Of a DNA stretch of 64,000 nt, positions 37,712 through 48,990 are shown in pieces; the first letter of the stretch is position 1, and the number at the start of each line of letters is the position of its first letter. The stretch lies in NCBI GenBank assembly GCA_037962975.1, contig CM075676.1, forward strand, positions 24,051,001 through 24,115,000, written 5' to 3'. The position numbers and the translations under genes were made by a program. Below the pieces are notes generated by a model that was given only the letters and a program-made list of their open reading frames with translations, did no database searches and had not been told where the DNA came from. Source of the stretch: Clitoria ternatea. Lineage: Eukaryota; Streptophyta; Magnoliopsida; Fabales; Fabaceae.

Positions 37712-37929
37712 ATGGATCAAATTGAAAGAGTGAATGACAATGACAATGAGTGCCAAAAGGTTAAAGCTACTTTTAGTACTGCGAAGGTAGAGGGGGAGAG
37801 TAAGGGGAAGGGTGTGGAGTGTGCCTTCGATGAGGTTCTTAGAGGTGTCAACAAGAAGGGGCGCATGTTCTGTATAGGGCAGTTAATTGCAGAGTTTATG
37901 TCCCGACCATCATCATCTAACACCTCCTC
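37712..37929 (+). pseudogene. Transposase-like gene fragment, left part (split by solo LTR)
   Basis: An open stretch from an ATG reads into VNKKGRMFCIGQL and then SRPSSSNTSS. It resembles the region before the C-terminal coiled coil in TNPA-like (Transposase_24) proteins, such as VNKKWRVFGLG in the CACTA element of this window. It is interrupted at the TCCTC target site. The right part resumes at 60348. The intact gene was probably part of another CACTA element. Confidence 0.55.
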
Positions 37930-40900
37930 TGTAACAGCTCTGACTTTTGGGAACAGGAAACTAGACCCTTAGGACTCTTGAGGATACTTTGTTGAACTTT
38001 CAGTAGGAAGCTTGAGGCTTCGGCCTATTCCCCCAACAGTTTTAGTACGAGAAAAATAATGAAAAGCAGAGCTAGTTGAGATATTTAATACGAGATATAA
38101 GAATACCGAGAGAATATAATGAGTAGGAGAAGTCGAAATAAGAAAATAATAATAATCTTAATAAGGTTTGACAATGTTGTTTAATTTAAAATAATATATC
38201 AATGATGATTATTTTATTGAGTATTAATTTGTTGATAATTATTTAATTGATAATTATTTCTTGCTAATAATATTTAATAGATATATAATACTTAACCTTA
38301 GTAATTAATATCTAATTTCAATCAATAATTATTTCAAAAATATATTAAAATATTTAATTACTTAATTTTTAAATTTTAAGTATTTAATATTTCTTTATTA
38401 CATTTGAAATTTTGTAATATTATTTATGTAACAGTTATTTAATAATAATGATGAATGATGATTATTTTATTTTAATTTGGTACTAATTGGTTAATAACCT
38501 TTATAATATCTCTATAGAATATTTGATCATTGTATATTTTAAGTATCTTAATATGTAATTAATTTTATTTTGATAATATATGTCTAATTAACTATAATAA
38601 TATTTTGTCATAATTTATTTAATTGTTTATTGACATTTAAATAATAAAATATATTTAATTAATTATTTTGAAAATATATTTATAATAATATTCTATTTTT
38701 AAATTTACATATTTAAATTGTTTATTTATTTATTTAATAATTATATTTAATAATAAAATAATGTTGGGTTCCTCAGTATTGAACTGTGGGACCCAGTAAA
38801 CGATTTAGTGTCGATGAATCAGCTTGAGACTAGTAGTCCGGTAGGGAAACTAGTCCTGTTAGAACCTTTTCGTGGTAAATCGAGCATAACCGGTTCGGTT
38901 CAACAGGCCCGGTCAGTGCCTCAAGTACCTCTTACGTTTGATCGTGCATATACTTTGGGGTATTCGATGACAACACGATCTGTCCCTGGTAACTTGTTTC
39001 GATGTTTAAGGAACTTTTCCTACAAGGACCGAAGCTTGATTCGAACTCTATCAACCCTGTTTTTTTATAAATCAGTTTCCTCCAAAATCACCTTAAGGCT
39101 CAACCCAAACACCTTCGGTATTTTAGACCTAACTTTTGCATACAATCTTGGAATCAAATGATTTTGGTCTTAATCTCTTTGTTTTGAAAAGATCTATAAC
39201 CTCCGTTTCTAGCCCTGAACTCCGATTCCCACTCTATCACCCCTAAAATTAAGGATTAAGCATGACCACCTCAAAATTTCATCGTTTGGTGTTTTATCCT
39301 ACACATGGTCCATTCAAAAATTCATAAATCTCTTATACGACCTTCGATTTGCACAAACCCAGTGTCAAAATCTCCATAATAAAATTATCTATGTTTACTG
39401 TAAAGGCCCCGAAGGTTGAATCCTTCCCAATTAGTATAGTTTTCATAATCTTTGCGGACCTGTTCCAATTTCATGACTACACTGTATAGTTTTAGAAACA
39501 AATTCATATCTCCCTCATACGGTATTGAAATGACTCCATTATTTTTGCTATGGTTCGATATGAAAGAGATCTAAAAACTTCATAAAGGGCACATAAGTTA
39601 ATTCCCTCCCTATTTTTCCCAAGAAAATTATTTTGTTCACAAATCCATTTTCTTCACAATCTAGAGCAGTTTTCATATTTTGAGCATATCTCCTTCGTCC
39701 GATATCGGATTTTCACGTACCACATCTCGTTTTAAAGAGGAACTAAAGATCTACAAGTTTTATGGTGACCATTTTTCCAGATTCCAATTCTAAGAATTAT
39801 CACCTATTTATCTTTAACACCCTAAAAATCTGGCCACATGGATCAGCTTTCCTTAAGTCAAACCAACTCCCACTATGCATAGCCATACCTCTCATCGCCT
39901 CACCACCTAACGCCACCTGCCATGCAAGGTGTCACCCTCTTGTTTTTCCTCTCCGCTCAACTTTCCCACCTCCCTACTCATCCAATCAAAACACATGCAA
40001 AAACAAATCACCATCATATCACATTAATCCATCATTATTTCCACTCTTTCAATCATCACTCCTTCATCACCATTCACGACAGCACCTCCACTTCTTCTCC
40101 TCTTCATTTCCTTTTCTCTCTAGTGACAAGAAACCAACCACTAACATCCACCACTCCCTTCCTTTCTCACGGCCACAAGCTACCATCACCTTTCAAAATC
40201 AAAACTCATCATACAACTTTTCTATTCTCCTTGGCTAACGTGAAAGCACCCTTTCCATGCAACATTATTCTTTTCATTTTACCATCTTCTAAGAAAAACA
40301 TTCAGCACCTAAACTTCCTCATATTCCTCACTTGGCTGTCACCCTCCTTGGTCCAAAAGGTAAGGGTTTTTACACTTAAGCTTCTTAATTCATGATCATC
40401 TCTTCTTCTAAAAAAATTTTAGCAGCCATGCATGTGATTCTAAGCCTTTCCTTTCGCTGTTTTGGGTCCCAAAAACCATGACTTCTTGGCTGTCTTAGGG
40501 GCTTGCATGTTGGTCTTAGGATCCGCAAAGCCATCGGTAGGAATCGACGTTGAAGCGACATAGAATCTGGAAGCCAACGCAACGTAAGGACGATCCATGG
40601 AGATCGACGACGAGTTCGACAATCGAAAATTTTTTGAGCAAACCACTCTTCGTCTCCCTTCAAAAACCGTGAGGAAACCATAAGGTAAGGTGAGTTCTAT
40701 CTCGTTTTGGTTCAGTTTCTTTTTCACTATATTATTCCTTACGTTATTAGAAGCCGTTATTTTAAGTTTCGTTGTGATCCGACGGTCAGATTAGGAAATA
40801 AGCGATTTTTCGTTTCGCTACGATTTTCGGTATTATTTCATGTAAATTAAGTGTTCCGATAACTCTCAAAAAGATGAAGAAAAATTATCGACTCACTAAA

Positions 40901-42073
40901 AAGAAAAGTTATAAAATAAAATCTTTACACGATTTTGTCAAACTTTAGGAAATGATGTGGGCACAGTCGAATTATTTGATATGGTTGTATATAATTATAT
41001 TTATTTGTGACTTGATGTAATTTGTATGATTTTATCTGGTAAGTCCTATTAGATTTAATACAAATTAATTGACTAATATAGCACAAATAATTTGGTCATT
41101 TATGCTTGAGAGAAAGACTCCGACATAATATCACTAAATTTTATATTTAAAAATTTTGACCCCATTGATAACTTAGAAAGTTAGCAAAAATTTATTTCTT
41201 TTAGTTAATGGAATACTATCGAATAAACTTAATAAAATTGGAGAATTATTTTTGGACAATAAGACTTTTCTAGAAAAGAAGAGGATCTCAAAGGAAGCAA
41301 TTAGATTTACAATAATGTTTTTAGTGTGTTGGAGAAAAAGAAGTCCTTCTTAGAGTAAAATGGATAATTTTATGACTCTTAGTAAGAAAGAGATCTTTTC
41401 CTAAAAGTAAAATAAATAGCCTTACAAATTCTATTAAAGAGAATCTTTTCTTGAAAGGAAATGAGTAACTCTATGACTTTTAGTAAAAATATAAGGAATG
41501 CTATCTTAGTGCAATATAAGAAAAGTAGTGTTAGGAAGTTATATTAATAAGGAGAATTAAAATAGATTAAATTGTGATTTATGAGAATTAAAGGCACGTA
41601 AGTAGTAGTAATAGCACTAAATGAAAAGAAGAAAAGAAATAATGTTGGTTAGTATCGATATAGATTATAGTGAGTAAAGGGAAATATTGACTAGTAGTAA
41701 CGTAAGTTATAATAAGTAAAGAGATAATATTGGCTAGAAGTAATATAGGTCATGATAAACAAAGAATTAGATCTGATCCGGTCTCAATACCGGTATCCGA
41801 TCTGCTATACATATCTCAACGTCTTTGATAAGACATCTACGTGTAACCGGTGTCATCGGTATACATCCGAACTGTAATTCCGTATCAGGCGTTCTCCCTA
41901 TACCGGTTGTTCAGGATAACACCATGACATCGGATAATACACACGTCACTGTGCAAAAGACAAGGATTGTTGCTACAGGGATCAATCAATAATTCCCTGC
42001 ACTACGAGCCAAATTCTGCTCACAGGAATGGTCAACTTGTTCCCTAATCCTAGTCTACATTCTCTATGCTCAA

Positions 42074-42081
42074 TATAAAAT
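42074..42081 (+). promoter_or_regulatory. LTR TATA box
   Basis: TATAAAAT in context caatataaaatagcc. It is the only good TATA box in the LTR, placing transcription start near 42104 (inferred). The same box is in the 3' LTR at about 57831. Confidence 0.6.
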
Positions 42082-42135
42082 AGCCACTTGACCCAATCAT
42101 GCAGGTAAGTGCGCAATATAATAATGCTAATGGGA

Positions 42136-42226
42136 GTTGGTGGTTCCCCACCAACGAGTCCTCGTTAATCGAGCCAATCAGGTATATGAACTAACTTCAT
42201 GATTGAAGTTAGAGAGCTTCTTCTTC
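42136..42226 (+). other. Stem-loop cluster in the LTR leader
   Basis: Three hairpins follow one another: GTTGGTGG/CCACCAAC with a TTCC loop (42136-42155), CTAACTTCA/TGAAGTTAG with a TGAT loop (42191-42212), and a shorter AGAGCT/AGCTCT pair (about 42214-42232). They lie just downstream of the expected transcription start, so they would be in the RNA leader. Confidence 0.6.
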
Positions 42227-42507
42227 AGCTCTTTTACGACTGATTCCTCTCTGAATACATTCCTTACCTGGAATATAATCACTGACTTGAGCGTCGGAGA
42301 ATCTTTGCAGGTGACACCACCATTCGCCCACTTCAACGCGTTAGGTCGGTGTGAAGGATCTCCAGAACGCCCAATCCGCTCACCTCATTCAAGGACAACG
42401 GATACCCACATCGGATACACATACATCCGGTCTACTAGACGGTATTGACATACTATTCGTGACTGGCTTGAGATCGGATCTCTTGACCCCGGTCCAGGAC
42501 AGATCAT

Positions 42508-42525
42508 TGGCACGCCCAGTGGGAC
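42508..42525 (+). other. Primer binding site of the Tat element
   Basis: TGGCACGCCCAGTGGGAC begins two bases after the LTR. The position and style match PBSs of the Tat lineage. I cannot name the tRNA with certainty. Confidence 0.7.
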
Positions 42526-42571
42526 ACGATAAAGTTATTCCCATATCCTTTGACAGAGCAGGTAATCCACC

Positions 42572-45500
42572 ATGGAAGGCGAAGCACAAGACTTCGTGGA
42601 GAATCAAGCTGAAGGCAGAACTAATCCTAACGCCTTCAGAAAACTCAACTTTGATTCTCATGGGGGCAGCTCAAAGAAGATAGTAACAGTGTCTGATCCT
42701 GATCCTCGTGATGAGTTGATCAAACAACTTCAGAGGGAACTCGCTGAATTGCGAAGAGAAAAAAGGCAAAGCGAGGATAAAGAGTCATCTCGCACGCGAA
42801 ACACTCCCCACACAACTGATGGTGAAAAGTCCACCACTCTTCAGTACTCAAAGATCCCAACGTTTGAGGAGGGGGAACAAACTCGCGATTCTGAGGATGC
42901 AGCTTCCCGAAGGAAGAGAGATTCAACAACAGCACCCCCATTGTCTTACACTCTGAAGGTTCCTTTCTCAAGGAGACTTATGGGCATCAGCATCCCCAAG
43001 CACCTTCAAACCACTCAACCACTTTCCATTGGAAAGTATAATGGTGAAACTGATCCAACTAAGCACCTTGATGCTTATGTGTTTGAAGCCATGTACTTGG
43101 GGGCTGATGAAGACGTGATGTGCCGAATGTTCCCTCGAACATTGTCTGAGGAAGCCCTCGGGTGGTTTAAAGGCCTGCCTTCTGGATCCATAGATTCTTG
43201 GACGGAAATGGCAGCTGCCTTTGAAACCCACTTTGTCATCTCCAGAGACGTACCCAAGACGTCTCATACCTTGGCTCAGATTAAGCAAAGTGAAACTGAG
43301 GGCTTAAAAGATTTTTTGAAGAGGTTTTATAAGGAAGCAGCCCTGGTTCCTAACCTCACAGAATCTATCAAGCTGCATATCGTAATTGAGGCATTGCAGC
43401 CAGGATCAGCTTTCGCTCTTTCATTAGCAAAGAGCCCCCCAGCAACTTTTGAGGAGTTCAGGAAAAAAGCCTCAAAGTATGTGAGCATAGAGATGCACTT
43501 GGAGACAATGGCTGCAAAGAAAAAGCCACCAACACCATCTCCCCAAACCCAGAAGGGTAAGGAAAAGACGAGGTCAGAACGCATGGAGAGGCCATTCACC
43601 AATCCTAAGGTGGATAACCACCCTCCTCGACCTCGAGAAAGGCATGTCAATTCCTTCAGCCATTATGCACAGTTATCTGCCAGACCATCTCAGATTTTGA
43701 GAGAGGTCGGATGGCCAGTTTTCAGCACATATGGCATCAGGAGACCAGCCCCTATGAAAAGACCAGGAAATTCACGAAAGTACTGTGATTTTCATGAACA
43801 AAATGGTCATTCCACTGATGAATGCCAAGCTCTAAAGAACGCGGTTGAGACGCTAATTAGAGAAGGCAAATTGAAGCAATACCTGTTCAAAGAAAAATCC
43901 TTTGACAGGGCAGAACGGAATGAGAAAAGAGAAAGAGATCCCGACGATGGGGATGACAACAACCCCAGTCCGGTTCGAAAGTTCTCTGCTGCAGAGAAGC
44001 AAAAAGGTGTAATGACCGATAATGCAGCACAGAAAGACAGCATGCCCCAGCAACAACGTCAGGGCCGACGTGAAGTCATTGACATGATTGCTGGAGGGTT
44101 CGCTGGAGGAGGAACTTCAATTACAGCCCGAAAGAATCATCACAGAATGATTCTATCTGTGCAAGGGAAAGTCAAAGACAATCGCCCTTACAGAGGAGGA
44201 ATTGAGGCTCCCATAATCTCTTTCTCTGACGAGGATTTTGGCCCAACCGTTCCTGGTGGTGACGATGCTGTAGTCATCACTGCTGTGATCGCCAACAAGG
44301 ACGTCCGAAGAATCCTTGTTGACCAGGGAAGTTCCTGCGATGTTATTTTTTATAATTGCTTTGAAAGAATGGGTTTTAAAGACTCAGACTTACAGCCTTA
44401 CACGCAGGAACTAACAGCTTTCAATGGCGCAAAGCAACTAACTAGAGGGTATCTTGATACCCTTATCTCGTTTGAAGGCGAGCCAGGAGCCAGGACGGTT
44501 AGGTCTCGGGTGCTAGTGATTGATGTCAAATCACCATTTAATGGCATCTTAGGCCGTCCTACTCTGAATGCAATGGAGGCAGTTGTATCAACCCCACATC
44601 TCCTTATCAAGTTCATTGACAAGGATAATGCTGTGTCATCTATCTGGGGTGATCAAGAGATGGCTAGGTACTGCTACAACCTTAGCCTCAACATGACAAA
44701 GCTGGACGCCTCCAATAAAAAGAGGAAACTTAATGATGCTGGAACATCGGCTGGATCTGTAAGTCTTGTCGACCTGGATCCTAGAGCGGATTTGAACATT
44801 GATCCGTTCAACCCATCAAAGCCCACACCGGATGGAAGTTCCAGGGACATTGTCTTGGGAGATTCTCCAGAAAAGATCACCCATATCAATGACAAGCTAG
44901 ATGCTGAAATAGAGCAGCGACTGCTGGCTCTCTTACAAGAGTTTAAAGACCTCTTTGCATGGACTGCAGCCGATATGCCAGGCATAGACCCTGAATTCTG
45001 CTGTCATAAACTTTCTGTCTATCCAGAAACGAAACCTGTGGCCCAAAAGAAAAGACGATTAGGCCCAGAGAAACAGAAGGCAGCTTGTCAGCAAACTGAG
45101 GAATTGCTGAAGGCCGGATTTATCAAGGAAATCCGATATTCCTCTTGGCTTTCGAATGTGGTGATGGTCCCTAAATCCAATGGTAAATGGAGAATGTGCA
45201 TTGATTACGTGGACCTTAACCGCTGCTGTCCAAAAGATCCTTATCCTCTTCCTAATATAGATCGGATGGTGGACGATTCCTCTGGTTATCAATACCTGAG
45301 CTTCATGGACGCTTATTCTGGTTACAACCAAATTCCGATGTGCGAAGAGGATCAAGAGAAGACAGCTTTCATAAATGATCGTGGTGTCTTTTGCTATACA
45401 GTCATGCCCTTTGGCCTGAAAAACGCTGGGGCGACATATCAGCGCATGATCAACAAGGTTTTCGAAGGTATGCACACCAAACTTGTTGAAGTATACATTG

Positions 45501-48043
45501 ACGACATAATAGCAAAGACACCGGTTGGTGGCGATCATATTGAAGACCTGCGCCAAGTATTCACCCGTTTGAGACAATTTAACATGAGGCTGAACCCAAT
45601 GAAGTGCACATTTGCTGTCCCTGCTGGGAAATTTTTGGGTTTCATGTTAACTCAACGTGGTATAGAAGCCAATCCAGGGAAGTGCCAAACGATTCTAGAC
45701 ATGCAAAGTCCTAAGAATCTCAAAGAAGTCCAATCCCTGAATGGCAAGGTAGCAGCTTTGGCACGATTCATGCCGAAGATGGCTCACAGGTCGCTCCCCC
45801 TGTACAAAATACTGAAAAAGTCCAAGAAATTCGAGTGGGGACAGGAACAAGAAAAAGCTTTCCAAGAGCTTAAGGAGGTGTTGTCCAAACCTCCCATTCT
45901 CACAAAGCCTGACCCCAAAGACATACTCATTCTGTACTTGGCTATTTCAGATGAAGCTTTGGGCGTTGCCTTGATAAAAGAAACTCCTGATGGACAAAGA
46001 CCGGTCTATTTCACTAGCAAGACCTTGCAAGGTGCTGAGATCCGGTATCAGAAAATTGAAAAGGCCGCCCTCGCTGTTGTTTGGGCCTCACGACGGTTGC
46101 GTCCGTACTTTCACGCCCATCCAATCATAGTGAGAACGGATTTGCCACTCCGTTCTGTCTTAATCAAGCCCGATCTTGCTGGGAGGATGATCAAATGGTC
46201 TATTGAACTCTCCGAGTTTGATATATCCTACGAACCCCGCAGCGCTATTAAAGCTCAAGTCCTGGCTGACTTTATTGTGGAAATGACAGGGACTGATCCG
46301 GATTACCCTCGAGTCCATTGGACCATATACGTTGATGGTTCATCAAACCAAAGAGGCTCTGGAGCAGGTGTAGTTCTCGAAAGTGATGACGGAGTACACC
46401 TGGAGATCTCCCTTCGTTTCAATTTTAAAACATCCAACAACCAGGCTGAGTACGAAGCTTGCTTGGCCGGGCTAAGAGCTGCAATTGACATCGGAGCTTC
46501 TGAGGCGACACTCTGTAGCGATTCACAGCTGGTGATTTCGCAGATCTTAGGAGATTATCAAGCTCGCGAACCTCAACTCCAATTATACTTGAACTGTGTC
46601 AAGGAGTTGACTGAGAAATTCTCAAAGGTGGAGTTCAAACATGTTCCACGTGAAGAGAATACGAGAGCGGATATACTCTCCAGGTTAGCAAGCACTAAAC
46701 GACCGGGTAGCACCACTACTCTGGTTCAAAGCACGCTAACGTCGCCCAGCATCCCTCTTTTCCCTTCTCTAAACGCCATAATGACTGACTCCCTTTACGG
46801 AGATACATGGATGGCTCCTTACATCCGTTATTTGGCTGATGGACAGCTACCCACAGATGAGAAGGAAAAGACGAGGTTAAGGAGAGAATTACCGTATTTC
46901 ACCATGATTGATGGTAATCTCTACAGAAGGGCACTCTCTGTGCCCTATTTAATTTGTCTCAAAGAGGATGAGGTGCAAGGTGTAATGGAGGAAGTGCATG
47001 GAGGACAGAGTGGACACCACGCCGGAGGAAGAAGCTTAATGCGAAAAATCCTCAGAGCTGGATACTGGTGGCCCACAATGAAGCAAGACTCCATTGACTT
47101 CGTCAAAAAATGCGACGCTTGCCAAAAATTCTCTAACCTACACCACACACCGGCGGAAGAACTCTTCACATCCGCTGTTCCATGGCCTTTCTACCAATGG
47201 GGATTGGATATTCTGGGCCCCTTTCCAACTGCTCCTGGGGGCATCAAATATCTCATTGTAGGGGTCGATTATTTCACTAAGTGGATAGAAGCAGAGTCGG
47301 TGGTGCATATTACTTCAGCCCGAACTCGTCGTTTCATGTATGAAAACATCATAACACGGTTCGGGGTCCCAGCACGGATTGTCACAGACAATGGCACCCA
47401 GTTCACGGATAGAAAATTCACAGATTTGCTTGAAGGGTTAGGAATAACCCAAATATTCTCATCCGTCGAACATCCCCAAACTAATGGTCAAGCTGAAGTG
47501 GCCAACAGGGAGGTGCTTAAAGGACTAAAGAAGCGCCTTGGTGAAGCCAAGGGCGGATGGACAGACCAGCTGTGTCATGTCCTATGGGCATATCGGACAA
47601 CGCCTCATTCATCCACCAATGAATCCCCATATCGCCTAACATACGGGGTCGAGGCAATGATACCTGTGGAACTGCAAATTGCTTCCACAAGAGTTAAGTA
47701 CTTCTCTGAAGAAACCAACAACGCTAACTTGGCATCTGAAATGGATGTCATACAAGAACTCAGAGAAGACGCTTTCATCAGAGATCAAGCCATCAAAGCC
47801 AAAGTTGCTCTCCGGTATAACAAACGAGTCCAATCAAGGACTTTCAACGTTGGAGATTTGGTTTTGAGGAAAGCAAGTATAGGGAACAAATTCGCCCATC
47901 AAGGCAAACTAGCCCCAAACTGGGAAGGCCCATACAGGGTATCCGAGGTCACTGGCAAAGGCTCTTATCGCCTTGAAAACCTTGATGGCACTCCAATCCG
48001 AAACAAATGGAACACCCAAAACTTGCGCATCTACTATAGCTAG
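42572..48043 (+). CDS. Gag-pol polyprotein of the Tat element, intact (1823 aa)
   Basis: A single uninterrupted frame; its start codon has the strong context ccaccATGG. Domains: retrotransposon gag about residues 130-310; a zinc-knuckle variant C-x2-H-x4-H-x4-C at 405-418; aspartic protease with VDQGSS (Asp584); reverse transcriptase about 850-1020 with KDPYPLPNID and catalytic YIDD at 975-978; first RNase H about 1095-1235; a second, archaeal-type RNase H about 1250-1375 (Asp1255, Glu1293, Asp1317, Asp1367); integrase with an HHCC finger ending C1514-C1517 and the catalytic triad Asp1546, Asp1606, Glu1642 (35-residue spacing). The C-terminal VGDLVLRK and WEGPYRV motifs are present. Two RNase H modules are diagnostic of the Tat lineage. 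The product would assemble particles, copy the RNA and integrate the DNA. No frame damage is seen. Confidence 0.97.
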   Translation: MEGEAQDFVENQAEGRTNPNAFRKLNFDSHGGSSKKIVTVSDPDPRDELIKQLQRELAELRREKRQSEDKESSRTRNTPHTTDGEKSTTLQYSKIPTFEEGEQTRDSEDAASRRKRDSTTAPPLSYTLKVPFSRRLMGISIPKHLQTTQPLSIGKYNGETDPTKHLDAYVFEAMYLGADEDVMCRMFPRTLSEEALGWFKGLPSGSIDSWTEMAAAFETHFVISRDVPKTSHTLAQIKQSETEGLKDFLKRFYKEAALVPNLTESIKLHIVIEALQPGSAFALSLAKSPPATFEEFRKKASKYVSIEMHLETMAAKKKPPTPSPQTQKGKEKTRSERMERPFTNPKVDNHPPRPRERHVNSFSHYAQLSARPSQILREVGWPVFSTYGIRRPAPMKRPGNSRKYCDFHEQNGHSTDECQALKNAVETLIREGKLKQYLFKEKSFDRAERNEKRERDPDDGDDNNPSPVRKFSAAEKQKGVMTDNAAQKDSMPQQQRQGRREVIDMIAGGFAGGGTSITARKNHHRMILSVQGKVKDNRPYRGGIEAPIISFSDEDFGPTVPGGDDAVVITAVIANKDVRRILVDQGSSCDVIFYNCFERMGFKDSDLQPYTQELTAFNGAKQLTRGYLDTLISFEGEPGARTVRSRVLVIDVKSPFNGILGRPTLNAMEAVVSTPHLLIKFIDKDNAVSSIWGDQEMARYCYNLSLNMTKLDASNKKRKLNDAGTSAGSVSLVDLDPRADLNIDPFNPSKPTPDGSSRDIVLGDSPEKITHINDKLDAEIEQRLLALLQEFKDLFAWTAADMPGIDPEFCCHKLSVYPETKPVAQKKRRLGPEKQKAACQQTEELLKAGFIKEIRYSSWLSNVVMVPKSNGKWRMCIDYVDLNRCCPKDPYPLPNIDRMVDDSSGYQYLSFMDAYSGYNQIPMCEEDQEKTAFINDRGVFCYTVMPFGLKNAGATYQRMINKVFEGMHTKLVEVYIDDIIAKTPVGGDHIEDLRQVFTRLRQFNMRLNPMKCTFAVPAGKFLGFMLTQRGIEANPGKCQTILDMQSPKNLKEVQSLNGKVAALARFMPKMAHRSLPLYKILKKSKKFEWGQEQEKAFQELKEVLSKPPILTKPDPKDILILYLAISDEALGVALIKETPDGQRPVYFTSKTLQGAEIRYQKIEKAALAVVWASRRLRPYFHAHPIIVRTDLPLRSVLIKPDLAGRMIKWSIELSEFDISYEPRSAIKAQVLADFIVEMTGTDPDYPRVHWTIYVDGSSNQRGSGAGVVLESDDGVHLEISLRFNFKTSNNQAEYEACLAGLRAAIDIGASEATLCSDSQLVISQILGDYQAREPQLQLYLNCVKELTEKFSKVEFKHVPREENTRADILSRLASTKRPGSTTTLVQSTLTSPSIPLFPSLNAIMTDSLYGDTWMAPYIRYLADGQLPTDEKEKTRLRRELPYFTMIDGNLYRRALSVPYLICLKEDEVQGVMEEVHGGQSGHHAGGRSLMRKILRAGYWWPTMKQDSIDFVKKCDACQKFSNLHHTPAEELFTSAVPWPFYQWGLDILGPFPTAPGGIKYLIVGVDYFTKWIEAESVVHITSARTRRFMYENIITRFGVPARIVTDNGTQFTDRKFTDLLEGLGITQIFSSVEHPQTNGQAEVANREVLKGLKKRLGEAKGGWTDQLCHVLWAYRTTPHSSTNESPYRLTYGVEAMIPVELQIASTRVKYFSEETNNANLASEMDVIQELREDAFIRDQAIKAKVALRYNKRVQSRTFNVGDLVLRKASIGNKFAHQGKLAPNWEGPYRVSEVTGKGSYRLENLDGTPIRNKWNTQNLRIYYS

Positions 48044-48214
48044 CTGTTTCTACACTCTCCTATCCTTATCTTGGATTGAATACTGGAGAATTTATTTTCA
48101 CAGCTACGCTCTCCTTGTAATTCTTATTTTTGATTTAATAAGAATCTCTCATAACAATTTAACTCTTTCGAGTTTTTCTTATGTTGTGATTTTCAGTTTA
48201 TCCGGTGTACAAAA
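48044..48214 (+). other. Gag-pol 3' flank
   Basis: Short AT-rich stretch after the gag-pol stop, containing gatttaataagaatc, before the first repeat array. No gene seen. Confidence 0.5.
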
Positions 48215-48990
48215 GCATATTCAGGACGGATGATCTCAGCTACTTATTCTGTAGTTGACGATGTAACTCTTCGAATATGCGCAACGCACAAGAACATACT
48301 CAGGACGGATGATCTCAATTACCCATTCTGTAATTGACGATGTAACTCCTCGAGTGTGTAAATATTGAAGGCCCAGATTGTAGGATTAAACCGAACTCTG
48401 GGTACGGTTAGTAAGTTTGGCTGAACACCGGTGAAGGCTCGGATTGTAGGATTAAACCGAACTCTGAGTACGACTAGTAGGATTAACCGAACGTCGGTGA
48501 AGACCTGAGTTGTAGGATTAAACCGAACCTCAGGATATGGGTTGTAGGGCTGGCACTTTTTTAAGGCCACAAACCGAACCCCATTCAGAGATTACATGGG
48601 TTGTAGGGCTGGTCCTTCTTCAAGGCCACAAACCGAACCCCATTCGAAGACTACATGGGTTGTAGGGCTGGTCCTCTTTCGAGGCCACAAACCGAACCCT
48701 ATGCGAAGGCTTGGGCGCAGTAAGCTGGTTCTTCTTCAAGACCACGCTGAACCCCAAGTGACGGGCGCAGTAGGTTCAGGATTAACCCTGATCTGAACCC
48801 CGTATCGAAGGCTCGGATTGTAGGATTAAACCGAACTCTGAGTACGACTAGTAGGATTAACCGAACGTCGGTGAAGAATCGTCATTGGGTAAAACCAAAG
48901 ACCAATTGAAGAACGGCTAGTAGGATTCAACCGAACACCAAATATGACATGGACAGTAGGATCAAACCAAACTCCAAACACAACAAGTAA
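48215..48990. repeat. 3'-region repeat array 1 (three unit types)
   Basis: It opens with two units of the caggacggatgatctca family (from 48222 and 48299). Next come ggattaaaccgaactc units, including a 70-bp exact repeat at 48433-48503 and 48807-48876. Between these lie three full units and one diverged unit of about 58 bp beginning atgggttgtagggctgg (48536-48770). Many units fold into stem-loops. The array is downstream of gag-pol on the + strand and downstream of antisense gene A on the minus strand. Hypervariable tandem repeats in this part of the 3' region are known in Tat/Ogre elements. Confidence 0.85.

Larger units (their letters stand above)
41774..42506 (+). repeat. 5' LTR of the Tat element
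   Basis: 733 bp from TGATCCGG to GACAGATCA. Compared with the 3' LTR I see two substitutions: cacagg versus cacggg near 42024, and gccactt versus gccattt near 42085. It contains a TATA box at 42074-42081 and a cluster of stem-loops just downstream. Confidence 0.95.

Noticed and set aside
39762..40395. Two overlapping open frames of about 158 codons in the solo LTR
   Set aside because: They overlap in different frames in a C/T-rich LTR segment. The translations are low-complexity His/Ser/Phe strings without family features.
42203..42683. Open frames in the LTR and leader of the Tat element
   Set aside because: They recur in the 3' LTR as expected for LTR sequence, overlap the structured leader, and have no protein features.
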